Translations under genes and position numbers: made by a program | Source: Stictocephala bisonia | Lineage: Eukaryota; Arthropoda; Insecta; Hemiptera; Membracidae | Direction of reading: 5' to 3' | Assembly (NCBI GenBank): GCA_035578905.1 | Contig: JAQJVL010000126.1 | Span: 952,987 to 1,016,986, forward strand | DNA length: 64,000 nucleotides | The notes under the pieces: model-generated | The model's database searches: none | Told to the model about the DNA's origin: nothing | What the model saw: only the letters and a program-made list of their open reading frames with translations | Part shown: in pieces, positions 1-11,171 of the stretch | Layout of the letters: every line of letters begins with the position of its first letter | Position numbering within the stretch: position 1 is the stretch's first letter

Positions 1-1050
1 TGCCTATTCGCTGTTACATGTTATTCACTGCCTGTTCGCTGTTACATGTTATTCACTACCTGTTCGCTGTTACATGTTATTCACTGCCTGTTCGCTGTTA
101 CATGTTATTCACTACCTGTTCGCTGTTACATGTTATTCACTACCTGTTCGCTGTTACATGTTATTCACTACCTGTTCGCTGTTACATGTTATTCACTACC
201 TGTTCGCTGTTACATGTTATTCACTGCCTGTTCGCTGTTATATGTTATTCACTGCCTGTTCGCTGTTACATGTTATTCACTGCCTGTTCGCTGTTACATG
301 TTATTCACTGCCTGTTCACTGTTACACGTTATTCACTGCCTGTTCGCTGTTACATGTTATTCACTGCCTGTTCGTTGTTACACGTTATTCACTACCTGTT
401 CGCCGTTACATGTTATTCATTGCCTGTTCGCTGTTACATGTTATTCACTGCCTGTTCGCTGTTACATGTTATTCACTGCCTGTTCGTATTCACTGCCTGT
501 TCGCTGTTACATGTTATTCACTGCCTGTTCACTGTTACATGTTATTCACTGCCTGTTCGCTGTTACATGTTATTCACTGCCTGTTCGCTGTTACATGTTA
601 TTCACTGCCTGTTCGCTGTTACACGTTATTCAATGCCTCTTCGCTGTTACACGTTATTCACTGCCTGTTCGCTGTTACATGTTATTCACTGCCTGTTCGC
701 TGTTACACGTTATTCACTGCCTGTTCGCTGTTACATGTTATTCACTGCCTGTTCGCTGTTACACGTTATTCACTGCCTGTTTGCTGTTACATGTTATTCA
801 CTGCCTGTTCGCTGTTACATGTTATTCACTGCCTGTTCGCTGTTTAATGTTATTCACTACCTGTTCGCTGTTACATGTTATTCACTGCCTGTTCGCTGTT
901 ACATGTTATTCACTGCCTGTTCGCTGTTACACGTTATTCACTGCCTGTTCGCTGTTACACGTTATTCACTGCCTGTTCGCTGATACACGTTCTTCACTGC
1001 CTGTTCGCTGTTACATTTTATTCCCTGCCTGTTCGCTGTTACATGTTATT
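1..1050. repeat. 28-bp minisatellite array (array 1)
   Basis: About 37 head-to-tail units of 28 bp, each containing the core ctgcctgttcgctgttac followed by atgttattca. The array is cut by the window edge, so its true length is unknown. Units differ by point changes (ctgcc/ctacc, acatg/acacg) and one shortened unit lies near 485. Because 28 is not a multiple of 3 and the unit has no stop on the + strand, all three + frames stay open for hundreds of codons and give repeat-only translations of up to about 340 residues. These are not credible genes. Confidence 0.97.
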
Positions 1051-1170
1051 TACTCCTATCCATAAATGAATCGGGGGTTCATATTTTTAGCAATATGACA
1101 TAATTGCATAGTTATATATTCGAAAGCGCTTACCGTAGAGAAAGTATTGTGAATAAGTGAGGATGAGTAA

Positions 1171-1206
1171 ATGTAGTCTTTGTTTTTTGGATTACAAAGA
1201 CTACAT
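1171..1206. other. Inverted repeat, 13-bp arms
   Basis: atgtagtctttgt at 1171-1183 pairs perfectly with acaaagactacat at 1194-1206 across a 10-nt loop. Role unknown. It lies just upstream of a second hairpin and a LINE 3' end. Confidence 0.6.
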
Positions 1207-1271
1207 GTAGTCTGTGTGTGGATTAATTCACACTAAGATGTGATATTATCCACAAAGTGTACAATAACAGC

Positions 1272-1295
1272 TGGTTGGTAGTCACCTACCAACCA
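1272..1295. other. Perfect hairpin, 10-bp arms
   Basis: tggttggtag at 1272-1281 and ctaccaacca at 1286-1295 are perfect reverse complements around the 4-nt loop tcac. The sequence could extrude a cruciform or be a relic of a transposon end. No function can be assigned. Confidence 0.65.
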
Positions 1296-1389
1296 TTTTA
1301 TTATGAATGCTAGGAAAATGTACTTAATTTTGATGGCACCGTTAGACGTTTTAAGGGTATCTATTCTCCAATAGTTAAATGAGGTTATC

Positions 1390-1687
1390 ACGGCTGTGCT
1401 AGGTAGCCGAAATAGATATGTTAGTGTGATCCAAACAATAGATCACATAGTTTCAGAGTGCCCCTTGCGCTGTTTTACGGAGGGATTAGCTAGCATAAAT
1501 ACAATCAGTGAGGCAGGTCTTAAATGGCTTGATGGACTGGATTTAGCTTTGTGAAAGGAGATCATTTGTTATTTATTTATTTATTTTTAATTTTTATTAT
1601 AATATAATGACTTTTAGACTTTTTGTTCAACTCTAAAACTCAGCTTTTACAAAAAAAAAAAAAAAAAAAAAAAAATAATAATAATAA
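1390..1687 (+). pseudogene. 3' end of a non-LTR retrotransposon (LINE) with poly(A)
   Basis: A reading frame ending at the TGA at 1552-1554 encodes a short C-terminal peptide with TIDHIVSECPLR followed by GLKWLDGLDLAL. That is the Cys-containing tail typical of jockey-superfamily reverse transcriptase proteins (compare the family pattern C..Q T-DHI..ECPL...W...LD..L). About 100 bp of A/T-rich 3' UTR follows, then a run of 25 A at 1651-1675 and a short ATA repeat. Upstream coding is degraded, so this is a heavily 5'-truncated, dead copy. The family assignment is from memory of the motif. The exact clade is unsure. Confidence 0.6.
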
Positions 1688-2707
1688 TGGTAGCTGATAA
1701 AAAACCATAGGATATACGACATAACAAGTAATCGTGATATTGTTTAATGCTTTAAATAAAAGCACACATTTATTATATGGTATGGAATAAGTTAGCTTCA
1801 CGTTATTTGTATGTATGTCAAATTGTAAAATGGACCATTTAATGAGTTCCCGCGACTTTTCCTCGCGATGGTCTAGAACTAATTAGGTCGATCGCCTGGG
1901 GTACGTCCGACTCAGGGACCGAGAGGGTTTCTTCTAAGAGGTCGTCTACAGTGTCTGTCCTAGTTAAAGCTGATCCAATTGCTTATTTATCTCATGTGTT
2001 GTTGTTATGATCAACTTGTTTTGTCAATAAGACTGTTATTTTGTAGATGGCTTTAATAAGAATAATAACTAAAATAGTCGTACTTGTAGGGGTCTTTTTG
2101 ATAAATATAAGCTTCTCACTTCTTATGCATTTTTTTATCAAACAGTTTTACTTGCTAAAAGTGATTATACATATGTAACAATTAATTCTCTTATGCCTAA
2201 TTACAGGACGATGCAAGTTATAAACCACCATAGAATGATTATGATGCTCTATATCTTATCTGATTAAATCTAATGATAGAGTTGTAATCGGACTAAAAGT
2301 TACCCTTTCACAAAAGGAACCATATTTTACAAAAAAACTATTGGACGGTCAACAGTTTAAATCTGCCTTCAACACTGGCACTTCACTGTTGCCCTTATGA
2401 TCTCGATCTCAAATACTTTATATAACCCTAGATCTACGAAAAGTAAGGCAACCACTTTCTTTCCGTGGTTTGCTTGCAGGAACTATTTTCATTCTTTGTA
2501 TTATAACTTCCTATAGCGATGTCATACTTACTTTATACTTTATTTGAGGTTCTATTTTATTGGATAAAATGACAGGGTCAATGCATGAGAAATGTTACTC
2601 TTTGACAATATATTCTTGATTTAATATTTAGATTGTTTAGCACTGTATTACTTAAATACATTTTACTAACCTTAAATTTAAAAACTTCAAGACGTTATGA
2701 TACATGT
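1688..2707. other. AT-rich spacer, no gene seen
   Basis: No coding or RNA gene is recognisable. A patch at about 1845-1975 is more GC-rich and complex than its surroundings (cctcgcgatggtctagaact, then gtccgactcagggaccg) and may be an old transposon fragment. I could not identify it. Confidence 0.5.
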
Positions 2708-3478
2708 ATATTATTGTATAGGCAGCGTATTATTGCATAGGCAGTGTATTATTGCATAAGCAGCGTATTATTGCATAGCCAGTGTATTATTGCATAGGCA
2801 GTGTATTATTGCATAGCAAGTGTATTGTTGTATACCCAGTGTATTATTGCATAGGCAGCGTATTATTGCATAGGCAGTGTATTATTGCATAGGCAGCGTA
2901 TTATTGCATAGGCAGTGTATTATTGCATAGGCAGCGTATTATTGCCTAGCCAGTATATTATTGCATAGGCAGTGTATTATTGCATAGGCAGTGTATTATT
3001 GCATAGGCAGCGTATTATTGCATACCAGTATATTATTGCATAGCCAGTGTATTATTGCATAGGCAGCGTATTATTGCATAGGCAGTGTATTATTGCATAG
3101 GCAGCGTATTATTGCCTAGCCAGTATATTATTGCATAGGCAGTGTATTATTGCATAGCAAGTGTATTGTTGTATACCCAGTGTATTATTGCATAGGCAAC
3201 GTATTATTGCATAGCCAGTGTATTATTGCATAGCTAGTGTATTATTGCATAGCCAGTGTATTATTGCATAGCCAGTGTATTATTGCATAGGAACTGTATT
3301 ATTGCATAGCCATTATATTGTTGCATAGGCATTGTATTATTGCATAACCAGTGTATTATTGCATAGCCAGTGTATTATTGCATAGCCAGTGTATTATTGC
3401 ATAGCCAGTGTATTATTGCATAGGCAGTGTATTATTGCATAGGCAGTGTATTGTTGCATAGCCAGTGTATTATTGCAT
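2708..3478. repeat. 19-bp minisatellite array (array 2)
   Basis: About 40 units of 19 bp, consensus gcataggcagtgtattatt, with recurring variants (cagcg, gccag, gcctag). Variant blocks recur: the unusual stretch gcatagcaagtgtattgttg occurs near 2811 and again near 3151, and gcctagccagtatatta near 2943 and 3113. Multi-unit segments were therefore duplicated inside the array. Confidence 0.97.
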
Positions 3479-3636
3479 CAATAATATTATTGATGGTTCG
3501 CAGAACTTGTACTGCTTGAATTTATACTGTTGAAGAATTAAGATTTGCATAGTCAATATTTTGCTTCTCTAATAGTAATTATTTCCAATACCATTTAAAA
3601 CATAAATGGCTAAAGCCATTTATGCAACAAGTAACA

Positions 3637-3885
3637 AAAAGGTATATACTGCAGCATATTCGAAAAATAATTAAATTTAATATTGTTATAAAAGTATATA
3701 TTCTAAACATAATCCTAGTTCTTTTTATATGCATGACGTGCACTGTTCAAATAAAAATAAAACGCCTGAGTCAACAGACCGTTCCATTGGACAGTGCTGC
3801 TCTTTGCGGTGTAAGACGGAACTTACTTGAAATGTAGCTATCAGCAGAGCAACTTTATTGTACGAGACTCTTATATATTAACAGT
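3637..3885 (+). repeat. Dispersed repeat family D, copy 1
   Basis: About 250 bp resembling the copy at 9314-9590. Shared landmarks in order are aaaaaggtatatactg, a short region ending catgacgtgcac, then aacgcctgagtcaac, then the most conserved core at 3784-3828 containing ggacagtgctgctc, ttgcggtgtaagacggaac and ttactt, then a less conserved ctatcag...gag segment. Copies 3 and 4 retain mainly the core. Neither terminal inverted repeats nor a tRNA-like head is obvious, so the class is unknown. A short open frame across it is not a gene. Confidence 0.65.
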
Positions 3886-4755
3886 TTTTGTTGTAAGCAA
3901 TTAATTAGTTGGTATTCATACATTTGTACACACCTAACAAAATGTGAAACATTTTTGTAAAATAAGCCAAGAATTGGCTATATTTTAAAACGATATATAT
4001 ATTTTTTTAAACGTACTTTTTTTTTCATGGAAGCATGTTTTTAAAGAAAAACCAATTTTACAGTTTAGAAGTATTTATGAAATATTTACGTTATGTAATA
4101 ATATATGTATTTATGAAATATGTACGTAATGTTTAACAACTCGTTTGTTAATTTAAATTCTTTTTTACCAAACACAAACCTGAACTTCGTTGTTCTCTAC
4201 GATATTATTTTTTATAAAAATCACGCAAATAGTTAATTCGTGGCAAATCGCGGGCCACGGCCGTATGTACGATAATAATAACTGGAAATGGTTAACCAAA
4301 TATGATTTTGTGTATTTTTCCACCAGACCATCCATGATAACCGGTATCCATGATAACGTACCTATTTGTATAGGTCTTAATAATTGATTCATTGCAAAAT
4401 TAACTACAGTTGTGTTCAGCGTAAAAATACTAATAACAGATTTGTTAAAATAGCGGTTTTAAATTTAGTCCTATGGTTATCATCTTGTAGTAAAGGAGCT
4501 TGTAATTTCTCGGCACAAAACAAGTTTTATGAAGGGAAAATAGTCTTTGTTATAATAATGATTTTTAAACAGTTTAAAGCAAACTAATTTTATATTTTTG
4601 GAGGTAAGTAAAAAGGGTATTTTTCAACGGATTCTTGAATATAAAATGTGTACTATAAAAAAGTTTCATGTAACTGCTTTAAATGCTTAAATATATAAAT
4701 ATACTAATATCGTGTTTTTGGATATCGTTATAAAATCATTAGTATAATATTGATA
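3886..4755. other. AT-rich spacer, no gene seen
   Basis: Low-complexity A/T-rich sequence. Two overlapping antisense open frames of about 65-75 codons near 4165-4392 have no recognisable motif and look like chance. Confidence 0.5.
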
Positions 4756-5546
4756 TTCCAGGACCGGTTATGATATGATCCATGTTCAATCATGATATCG
4801 GCTATGAGATGATCCATGTACAATCATGATATGGGTTATGATGATCCATGTACAATCATGATATGGGTTATGAGTTGATCCATGTACAATCATGATATCG
4901 GTTATGATGATCCATGTACAATCATGATATGGGTTATGATGATCCATGTACAATCATGATATCGGTTATGAGATGATCCATGACCAATCATGATAACGGT
5001 TATGAGATGATCCATGTACAATCATGATATGGGTTATGATGATCCATGTACAATCATGATATGGGTTATGAGTTGATCCATGTACAATCATGATATCGGT
5101 TATGAGATGATCCATGATCAATCATGATAACGGTTATGAGATGATCCATGTACAATCATGATATCGGTTATGATGATCCATGTACAATCATGATATGGGT
5201 TATGAGATGATCCATGTACAATCATGATATCGGTTATGAGATTATCCATGTACAATCATGATATCGGTTATGAGATGATCCATGTACAATAATGATATGG
5301 GTTATGAGATTACCCATGATCAATTATGATATTAGTTATGAGATGATCCATGTACAATCATGATATCGGTTATGACATGATCTATGATCACTCATGATAT
5401 CGGTTATGACATGATACATGATCACCCATGATATCGGTTATGACATGATACATGATCACTTATGATATCGGTTATGACATGATGCATGATCACTCATTAT
5501 ATCGGTTATGACATGTCCATAAATCAATCATGCTATCGGTTATGAC
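4756..5546. repeat. 32-34-bp minisatellite array (array 3)
   Basis: About 24 units of roughly 32-34 bp built on gatccatgtacaatcatgat followed by atcggttatgag. Unit length varies because the agat/at junction between units expands and contracts. The unit is rich in small palindromes (atcatgat, gatatc). Units toward the 3' end drift to a catgatcactcatgat variant, the usual pattern of older array edges. Confidence 0.95.
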
Positions 5547-6227
5547 GTGCTAAGAACTAAGGTCGCTCGTAATGACCCACAAGTGGAGCAGCTGTTACTG
5601 GGGCGCTGTAGGTTGACCACGCGGAAAACACCTTTCTTCACCTAGTTTTACACCGGTAAATGAGTCGTACTGCTAATTAGAGGTTTTTCCTGAGCGGTTG
5701 ACTAAGTTCTAGACAGTAAGAGATAACTCATTAAATGGTATACATTACAAATGTATATACATGCAAGTAACGTGAGACTACTTATTCCATACTATATAAT
5801 AAAACAATCGGATCATTTAACTCACTCACTTTCTGAACTTATTACTTTTTTAGGGTTAAATGTTTTTATTCAAAAGATAATTTTGATTTATAAGTCGTAA
5901 TGGAGGTAGGTTTTTGAAATTCCCATAGGTTTTTGCCCTACACGGCGTCAAAGTTTCATTGTTATTCTTATGTGGATTAATTTTAACAGACCAGCTGGTG
6001 GTATAAACAAATGTTAAATGGTCTAAATAATTTGTTAGGTTAAACATAGACAGCAACACAGTAAAATATTAATAAAAGAGGGAATACATGTATGTCTGTG
6101 TATCTTATCATCAGCTGTTAAATAAAATGAAAACATTTGAAATATGCTTAGTTTGGTTGTTTATAATTATTATATATAAATAGAGTGCAAACCAAGCGCA
6201 GTGAGTGCGTCTGTAAATGAATTTATA
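5547..6227. other. Spacer flanking the DNA transposon
   Basis: No gene seen. The first 170 bp (5550-5720) is complex and GC-richer, for example agtggagcagctgttactgg, and may be a decayed repeat. The rest is AT-rich. A minus-strand open frame at 5856-6059 has no recognisable domain. Confidence 0.45.
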
Positions 6228-6229
6228 TA

Positions 6230-6713
6230 CAGGGTGTCCCGTAAGTAACCAGCCAAACTTCTGGAGGTCATTCCTTGGGTTAAAACAAACAAAAAATTTC
6301 ATATGTACAAATCGTCAATCTCACTCCATTATCCGGCTATCTGTCTGTATGTGTTTTTTACTAAAAACTTAATATCTCAAAAGTTATTTAAGATAAAAAC
6401 ATGAAATTTGGTTTAATGTTGATCTGTATAGTGTTCATGTACTATTCAAGTTTCATTTTTTTTAAACAATCTTTTTCAAAATGGCGGCCATTTTAAATTT
6501 TTAAAGGCAAATATCTTAAAAACCTTAAATTTTAATAAAAACTTGTAATTTACAAAAACGTTTAAGAATTTATTTTTATAAATAATTATATAAAAAGTTT
6601 TAAGATTGAACAACTATTAACTGAGAAATTACAATTTTTATCAAATAAAAATATGCTTGATATTAATAAAATTGAAAACTTTAGTAAAGTTACATTTATT
6701 TACTAAAAATTAG
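6230..6713 (+). repeat. Left terminal inverted repeat of the DNA transposon
   Basis: Pairs with 8097-8583 over almost its full length with scattered substitutions and small indels. It carries the palindromic motif aaaatggcggccatttt near 6478-6494, which the other arm keeps in altered form (aaaatggccgtcatttt). Its inner boundary is at tttactaaaaa near 6710. Confidence 0.9.
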
Positions 6714-6944
6714 ATTAGTGCTAAATAGATTTTTACAGCTGATTTGGAAATTAAAAAGACATAAAGTCAATGATTATCAGCTGAATGTAATATTGATAGT
6801 TCGTTGTTGGAAAACACTTACTTTTATTTGTTGATTGGAGTACATTACTAAAGAAAAACAGTGATGTTAAGGGGTTCTTGAGATAGTTTTTGTGGTTGCA
6901 CTGGTATTAATATATTATCTTATTTAGTTTCTTCATGAACCAAA

Positions 6945-8012
6945 ATGCCTATTTATTCAAATGAAGAATTATCAGACGTTTATTTTATATATGGATTGGC
7001 TAATGGAAATTCACGCGAGGCAGTACGACTCTATGAAGAAAGATTTCCTCATCGAAGACTCCTCAACGAGAAACGTTTGTAACTGTTCATAGGTCCCTGA
7101 GGAAGCGTGGAACTTTTGCTAAAGTTGAAAAATTGGGTCGTCCAGTTTCAGTGACAACTTTTAGAGATCAAGAAAGAATATTAAATGCCATTGAAGAAAA
7201 CCCTAGTACGAGTGTCAGAAGGTTGTCACAGGTAGAAGAAATGTCAAAAACCTCTGCGTGGCGTATTTTGAAAGATCAACAACTGTATCCATATCATATT
7301 CAACGAGTCCAAAGTCTTTCTGAAAGAGACTTCTAGCCTAGAATTAATCTGTGTCAATTGTTTTTAGAAAAAATTGCTTTTATTCCACTATTTCTGTCAA
7401 GTATTTTGTTTACCGATGAGGCAGGATTTTCAAGAGAAGGTATTTTCAATTACCATAACAACCACTTTTGGGCTGATTTCAACCCTCATGCTACATCCCA
7501 ATGCAGACACCAAGTACGTTTTTCTCTTAATGTGTGAATAGTGATTATTTGAGATAAATTTTCAGGACCTATATTTTTGCCAAATAGACTAAACGGAGCA
7601 TCATATTTAGACTTTTTACTAAATTTGTTACCTAAACTATTAGAAGACATGCGTTTCATGAAATAAGTTCAATGTTTATGCAGGATGGTGCTCCTGCACA
7701 TTTTAGTGTCGATATTAGACTACACTTAAGACGGGTTTTTAGAAACAAATGGATATCCCGTGGTGGTCCTGTAGCGTGGTCTGCCAAGTCTCCTGATTTA
7801 AACCCACTGAACTTTTTTTGTATGGGGTTACCTTAAGTCTGGTATACCAAACGCCTGTTGGAAGTATTGAAATTTTAAGGGAAAGAATAGTGGATGGCTT
7901 TAATACGATTAGACAGAAACCGGGTGTATTTGAACGAATGAGAAGTTCTATGAGAAATCGACTAAAACGATGCATAGACATGGATGGTGGGCACTTTGAG
8001 CATATGTTGTAG
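6945..8012 (+). pseudogene. Transposase, DDE/D type with DUF4817-like N-terminus (broken)
   Basis: The gene spans about 355 codons, the usual size for this transposase group, from the ATG at 6945 to the TAG at 8010-8012. It starts with an N-terminal helix-turn-helix-like region (MPIYSNEELSDVYFIYG, then NSREAVRLYEERFPHR). A base is missing near 7055-7060, so the next part (GRPVSVTTF onward) lies in another frame. That part ends at a TAG at 7334-7336. The first catalytic Asp is in FTDEAG (codon 7415-7417), followed by a TGA near 7535. The second Asp is in QDGAPAHF (7684-7686) and the third in SPDLNPL (7795-7797), 37 codons apart, in a third frame. The C-terminus from about 7820 is in yet another frame. 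At least three frame changes and two stops make it non-functional. It would have bound the element's own ends and cut DNA in the nucleus. Confidence 0.9.
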
Positions 8013-8096
8013 GATCACTAGTATTTGTTTCTTTTGTTCTTTACTGTTGTTTTTGTGTTGTAATAAACGTCACTTCTAACCTATTCCTACTGTATT

Positions 8097-8583
8097 TAGT
8101 TTTTAGTAAATAAATGTCACTTTACTAAAGTTTTCAGTTTTATTAATATGGTCAAGCATATTTTTATTTGAAAAAAATTGTAATTTCTCAGTTAATAGTT
8201 ATTCAATCTTAAAACTTTTTATATAATTATTTATAAAAATAAATTCTTAAACTTTTTTGTAACTTACAAGTCTTTAGTAAAATTTATGGTTATTAAGATA
8301 TTTGGCTTTAAATATTTAAAATGGCCGTCATTTTGAAAAAGATTGTTTAAAAAAAATGAAATTTGAATAATACATGGACACTATAAAGATCAACATTCAT
8401 ACCAAATTTTATGTTTTTATCTTAAATAACTTTTGAGATATTAAGTTTTTAGTAAAAAACACATACAGACAGATAGCCGGATAATGGAGTGAGATTGACG
8501 ATTTGTACACATGAAATTTTTTGTTTGTTTTAACCCAAGGAATGAACTCCAGAAGTTTGGCTGGTTACTTACGGGACACCCTG
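8097..8583 (-). repeat. Right terminal inverted repeat of the DNA transposon
   Basis: Reverse complement of 6230-6713. The outermost 30 bp are identical to the left end, and divergence rises inward through small indels. Confidence 0.9.
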
Positions 8584-8639
8584 TATAGCGAGTTTCCTTA
8601 ATACAGTTTAATTACTAATATTTGAAGTCAAAAGTTATA

Positions 8640-8730
8640 TGCCGAGGCCGAAGGCCGAGGTATTACGTGCATAGCGAGTGATGGGTTTGGTTCGCGAAGC
8701 GTGCAGGGCTGTTCCGTAGTACCATATAAT
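8640..8730. other. GC-rich patch with short gccga repeats
   Basis: gccgaggccgaaggccgagg followed by ggttcgcgaagcg stands out in AT-rich DNA just outside the transposon. Not recognised. It may be the end of another mobile element. Confidence 0.4.
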
Positions 8731-8827
8731 AACTAAACACAGTTCTTTTGTTTTAATTATTTTAAAAATGCTTCAGTTAATTTTTATCATTTCCAAATCC
8801 TAATAAAAATTACTTAGTGTTCCATTA

Positions 8828-9168
8828 ATACCAACAATTAGTCAGTGAAGCACATTACCAACAATAAATCAGTGAAGCACATTACCAACAATAAGTCAGT
8901 GAAGCACATTACCAACAATAAGTCAGTGAAGCACATTACCAACAATAAGTCAGTGAAGCACATTACCAACAATAAGTCAGTGAAGCACATTACCAACAAT
9001 AAGTCAGTGAAGCACATTACCAACAATAAGTCAGTGAAGCACATTACCAACAATTAGTCAGTGAAGCACATTACCAACAATAAGTCAGTGAAGCACATTA
9101 CCAACAATAAGTCAGTGAAGCACATTACCAACAATAAGTCAGTGAAGCACATTACCAACAATAAGTCA
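8828..9168. repeat. 27-bp minisatellite array (array 4)
   Basis: About 12.6 nearly identical units of 27 bp containing gtcagtgaagcacattacca and acaataa. The unit is exactly nine codons, so both strands show repeat-only open frames of about 70 codons (VKHITNNKS on +, LLVMCFTDL on -). No start context or non-repeat coding flanks them, so they are unlikely to be genes. Confidence 0.97.
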
Positions 9169-9313
9169 ATCCAACATGCAGACCATCTAGCTGCTTCCAT
9201 GTATTGTGTTACAGCATTCGATTCCAACTAAAAGTAATCAGTGTCGAACTTGTTATAACAATTACAATTCCAGGAAGCATTTTTGGGGAAAATACTCTAT
9301 AGACACGAATTAA

Positions 9314-9590
9314 TAAAAAGGTATATACTGTAGAGTGATGGAAGAATAATTCAAAAAAGAATAAAATAAAATGATATATTACATACATTATCTTATTTGT
9401 TTTGTATACATGACGTACACAATTAAAAATAAAAACACACAAAACGCTTTTTTTGTTTAACCAGGGGTTAATCTTATAGAACGCCTTAAGTCAACTAAAG
9501 AGCGACTCATTGCAAAGTGCTGCTCCTTGCGGTGTAAGACGGAACTTACTGGAAAAAAGGCTGTCAGTAGAACATTTTAGTAAGGCTATT
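9314..9590 (+). repeat. Dispersed repeat family D, copy 2
   Basis: Longest copy of the family. It has aaaaaggtatatactg at 9316, catgacgtacac near 9410, cgccttaagtcaac near 9482, and the core at 9508-9551 (cattgcaaagtgctgctcc then ttgcggtgtaagacggaac). A shared tail (ggctgtcagtagaac) follows. It is about 30 bp longer than copy 1 between the middle and the core. Confidence 0.65.
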
Positions 9591-10167
9591 TAATGTGTAA
9601 TATAATATCAGTAAACCATAGAATTTGTATAAAAAACTAGAATTTCTATGGTAAAACCTCCTCTGGGGTAAATAAATTCCGAATAAAGCTGCTCAAGCGG
9701 GGAAATAATGGACTTGGAGTAGAATCCGTTCCAATCTAGATTACAGTTATAAAACAGTAGATTCTATTTAAAAATCGTCACATTTTAAATTTATCTTTGA
9801 TCACTGATTTGTAAAATTACTAAGTGTTTTTAGGAGCATTTTATCCATAAACTAATTAGGCCGTTTCGCATAAAGTGGAAAGCCAAAAAACACGGCTTTC
9901 CACTTTAAGGAGTCGGTCTTTAATAATGAATATATCGTGAGTCTTAAATTGTCATTTTATAGGTAAAAAACTTTAACAAAATTAAGCGTTTTTATACATT
10001 TTTTGCTGTCAAATATGTAAACCTTTACATGCCACTCTTGATCATTTGAAATAAAAACACTGATGATATCAACTCCTGGTCGACTAATTAGGACCTTTAA
10101 TAATTATACAGTGATCACCATAACTTACAATAATAATAAACACGAACTATACAGTTGAAATAGAACA
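9591..10167. other. Spacer with a perfect hairpin
   Basis: No gene seen. Mostly AT-rich, holding the 14-bp hairpin annotated separately. Confidence 0.45.
9871..9907. other. Perfect 14-bp hairpin
   Basis: taaagtggaaagcc (9871-9884) and ggctttccacttta (9894-9907) are perfect complements with a 9-nt loop. It is too short for a canonical animal pre-miRNA stem. It could be a cruciform, an RNA hairpin or a transposon remnant. Confidence 0.6.
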
Positions 10168-10752
10168 GCATGTTTAAGTCTACTGAAGGTAAGATTGCAC
10201 ATGTACTCTAGGGGGGTCAACTTCGCAGTGATGGCTCGGCAGGTTGGGAAAAGGCCACATTAAAGCATGTTTAAGTCCACTGAAGGTAAGATTGCACATG
10301 TACTCTAAGGGGGTCAACTTCGCAGTGATGGCTCGGCAGGTTGGGAAAAGGCCATATTAAAGCATGTTTAAGTCCACTGAAGGTAAGATTGCACGTGTAC
10401 TCTAAGGGGGTCAACTTCTAAGTGATGGCTCGGCAGGTTGGGAAAAGGCCACATTAAAGCATGTTTAAGTCCACTGAAGGTAAGATTGCACGTGTACTCT
10501 AAGGGGGTCAACTTCGCAGTGATGGCTCGGGAGGTTGGTAAAAGGCCACATTGAAGCATGTTTAAGTCCACTGAAGGTAAGATTGCACGTGTACTCTAAG
10601 GGGGTCAACTTCGCAGTGATGGCTCGGCAGGTTGGGAAAAGGCCATATTAAAGCATGTTTAAGTCCACTGAAGGTAAGATTGCACGTGTACTCTAAGGGG
10701 GTCAACTTCTAAGTGATGGCTCGGCAGGTTGGGAAAAGGCCACATAAAAGCA
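10168..10752. repeat. 97-bp tandem repeat, six units (array 5)
   Basis: Six units starting at 10171, 10268, 10365, 10462, 10559 and 10656. The unit includes tgtttaagtccactgaaggt, a gcacgtgtactctaaggggg segment and ggctcggcaggttggg. Units 2 and 5 share gccatatta, and units 3 and 6 share aacttctaagtg. The array therefore grew by duplicating a three-unit block (291 bp). Confidence 0.97.
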
Positions 10753-11165
10753 TAAATCTTTAAAATGTCTTAGGTTTTTATTTTTGCCTTCAGGGGCAAT
10801 CCGTGAAATTAAATATGCTGCGTTTATGTAACACAAGATCTGACTTCAAGCACGGACAAACATATTGTTAGGAGATTAAAAAAGCTAACAATGGAACAAA
10901 ATGGGAAACTACTAGTCAGTTGCATGTCTAAATATGATTTTAATTTAAGATCACATTTTATAAAAGTATTTAAATCAATCTTTTGGTTTTTGGCGGATTT
11001 CTGACAGAGAAATTTACACTAAACATAATTAACATAAACAAAAGTTAAATCTCAACGAGGAAAGAATATTTCAGGTGGGAAAAGAACTGATATCTCTACA
11101 CTTTAGTAACTTACAAACAAGACTGACTTGATCGTAGGCGACTTATGAATTTTTGAAGGCGTATT
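10753..11165. other. Spacer, no gene seen
   Basis: AT-rich unique-looking sequence without a recognisable gene or repeat. Confidence 0.4.
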
Positions 11166-11171
11166 AAGGGA

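Larger units (their letters stand above)
6230..8583 (+). mobile_element. Tc1/mariner-superfamily DNA transposon (DUF4817 type), non-autonomous by decay
   Basis: A 2.35-kb element bounded by inverted termini beginning CAGGGTGTCCCGTAAGTAAC at 6230 and its reverse complement ending at 8583, flanked on both sides by TA (the TA target duplication known for the IS630-Tc1-mariner superfamily). The inverted repeats are unusually long, about 485 bp each. A single transposase gene lies between them and is broken by frameshifts and stops. Both ends and the TA duplication are preserved, so the copy is structurally complete and could in principle be mobilised in trans. Arm divergence and the dead gene indicate some age. 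Confidence 0.92.

Noticed and set aside
18..1069. Open frames of 257-339 codons in array 1
   Set aside because: They are the same 28-bp unit read in three frames, with no non-repeat coding sequence and no gene structure.
8828..9168. CRISPR-like array
   Set aside because: Units abut directly with no unique spacers, here and in all other arrays, and the genome is eukaryotic.
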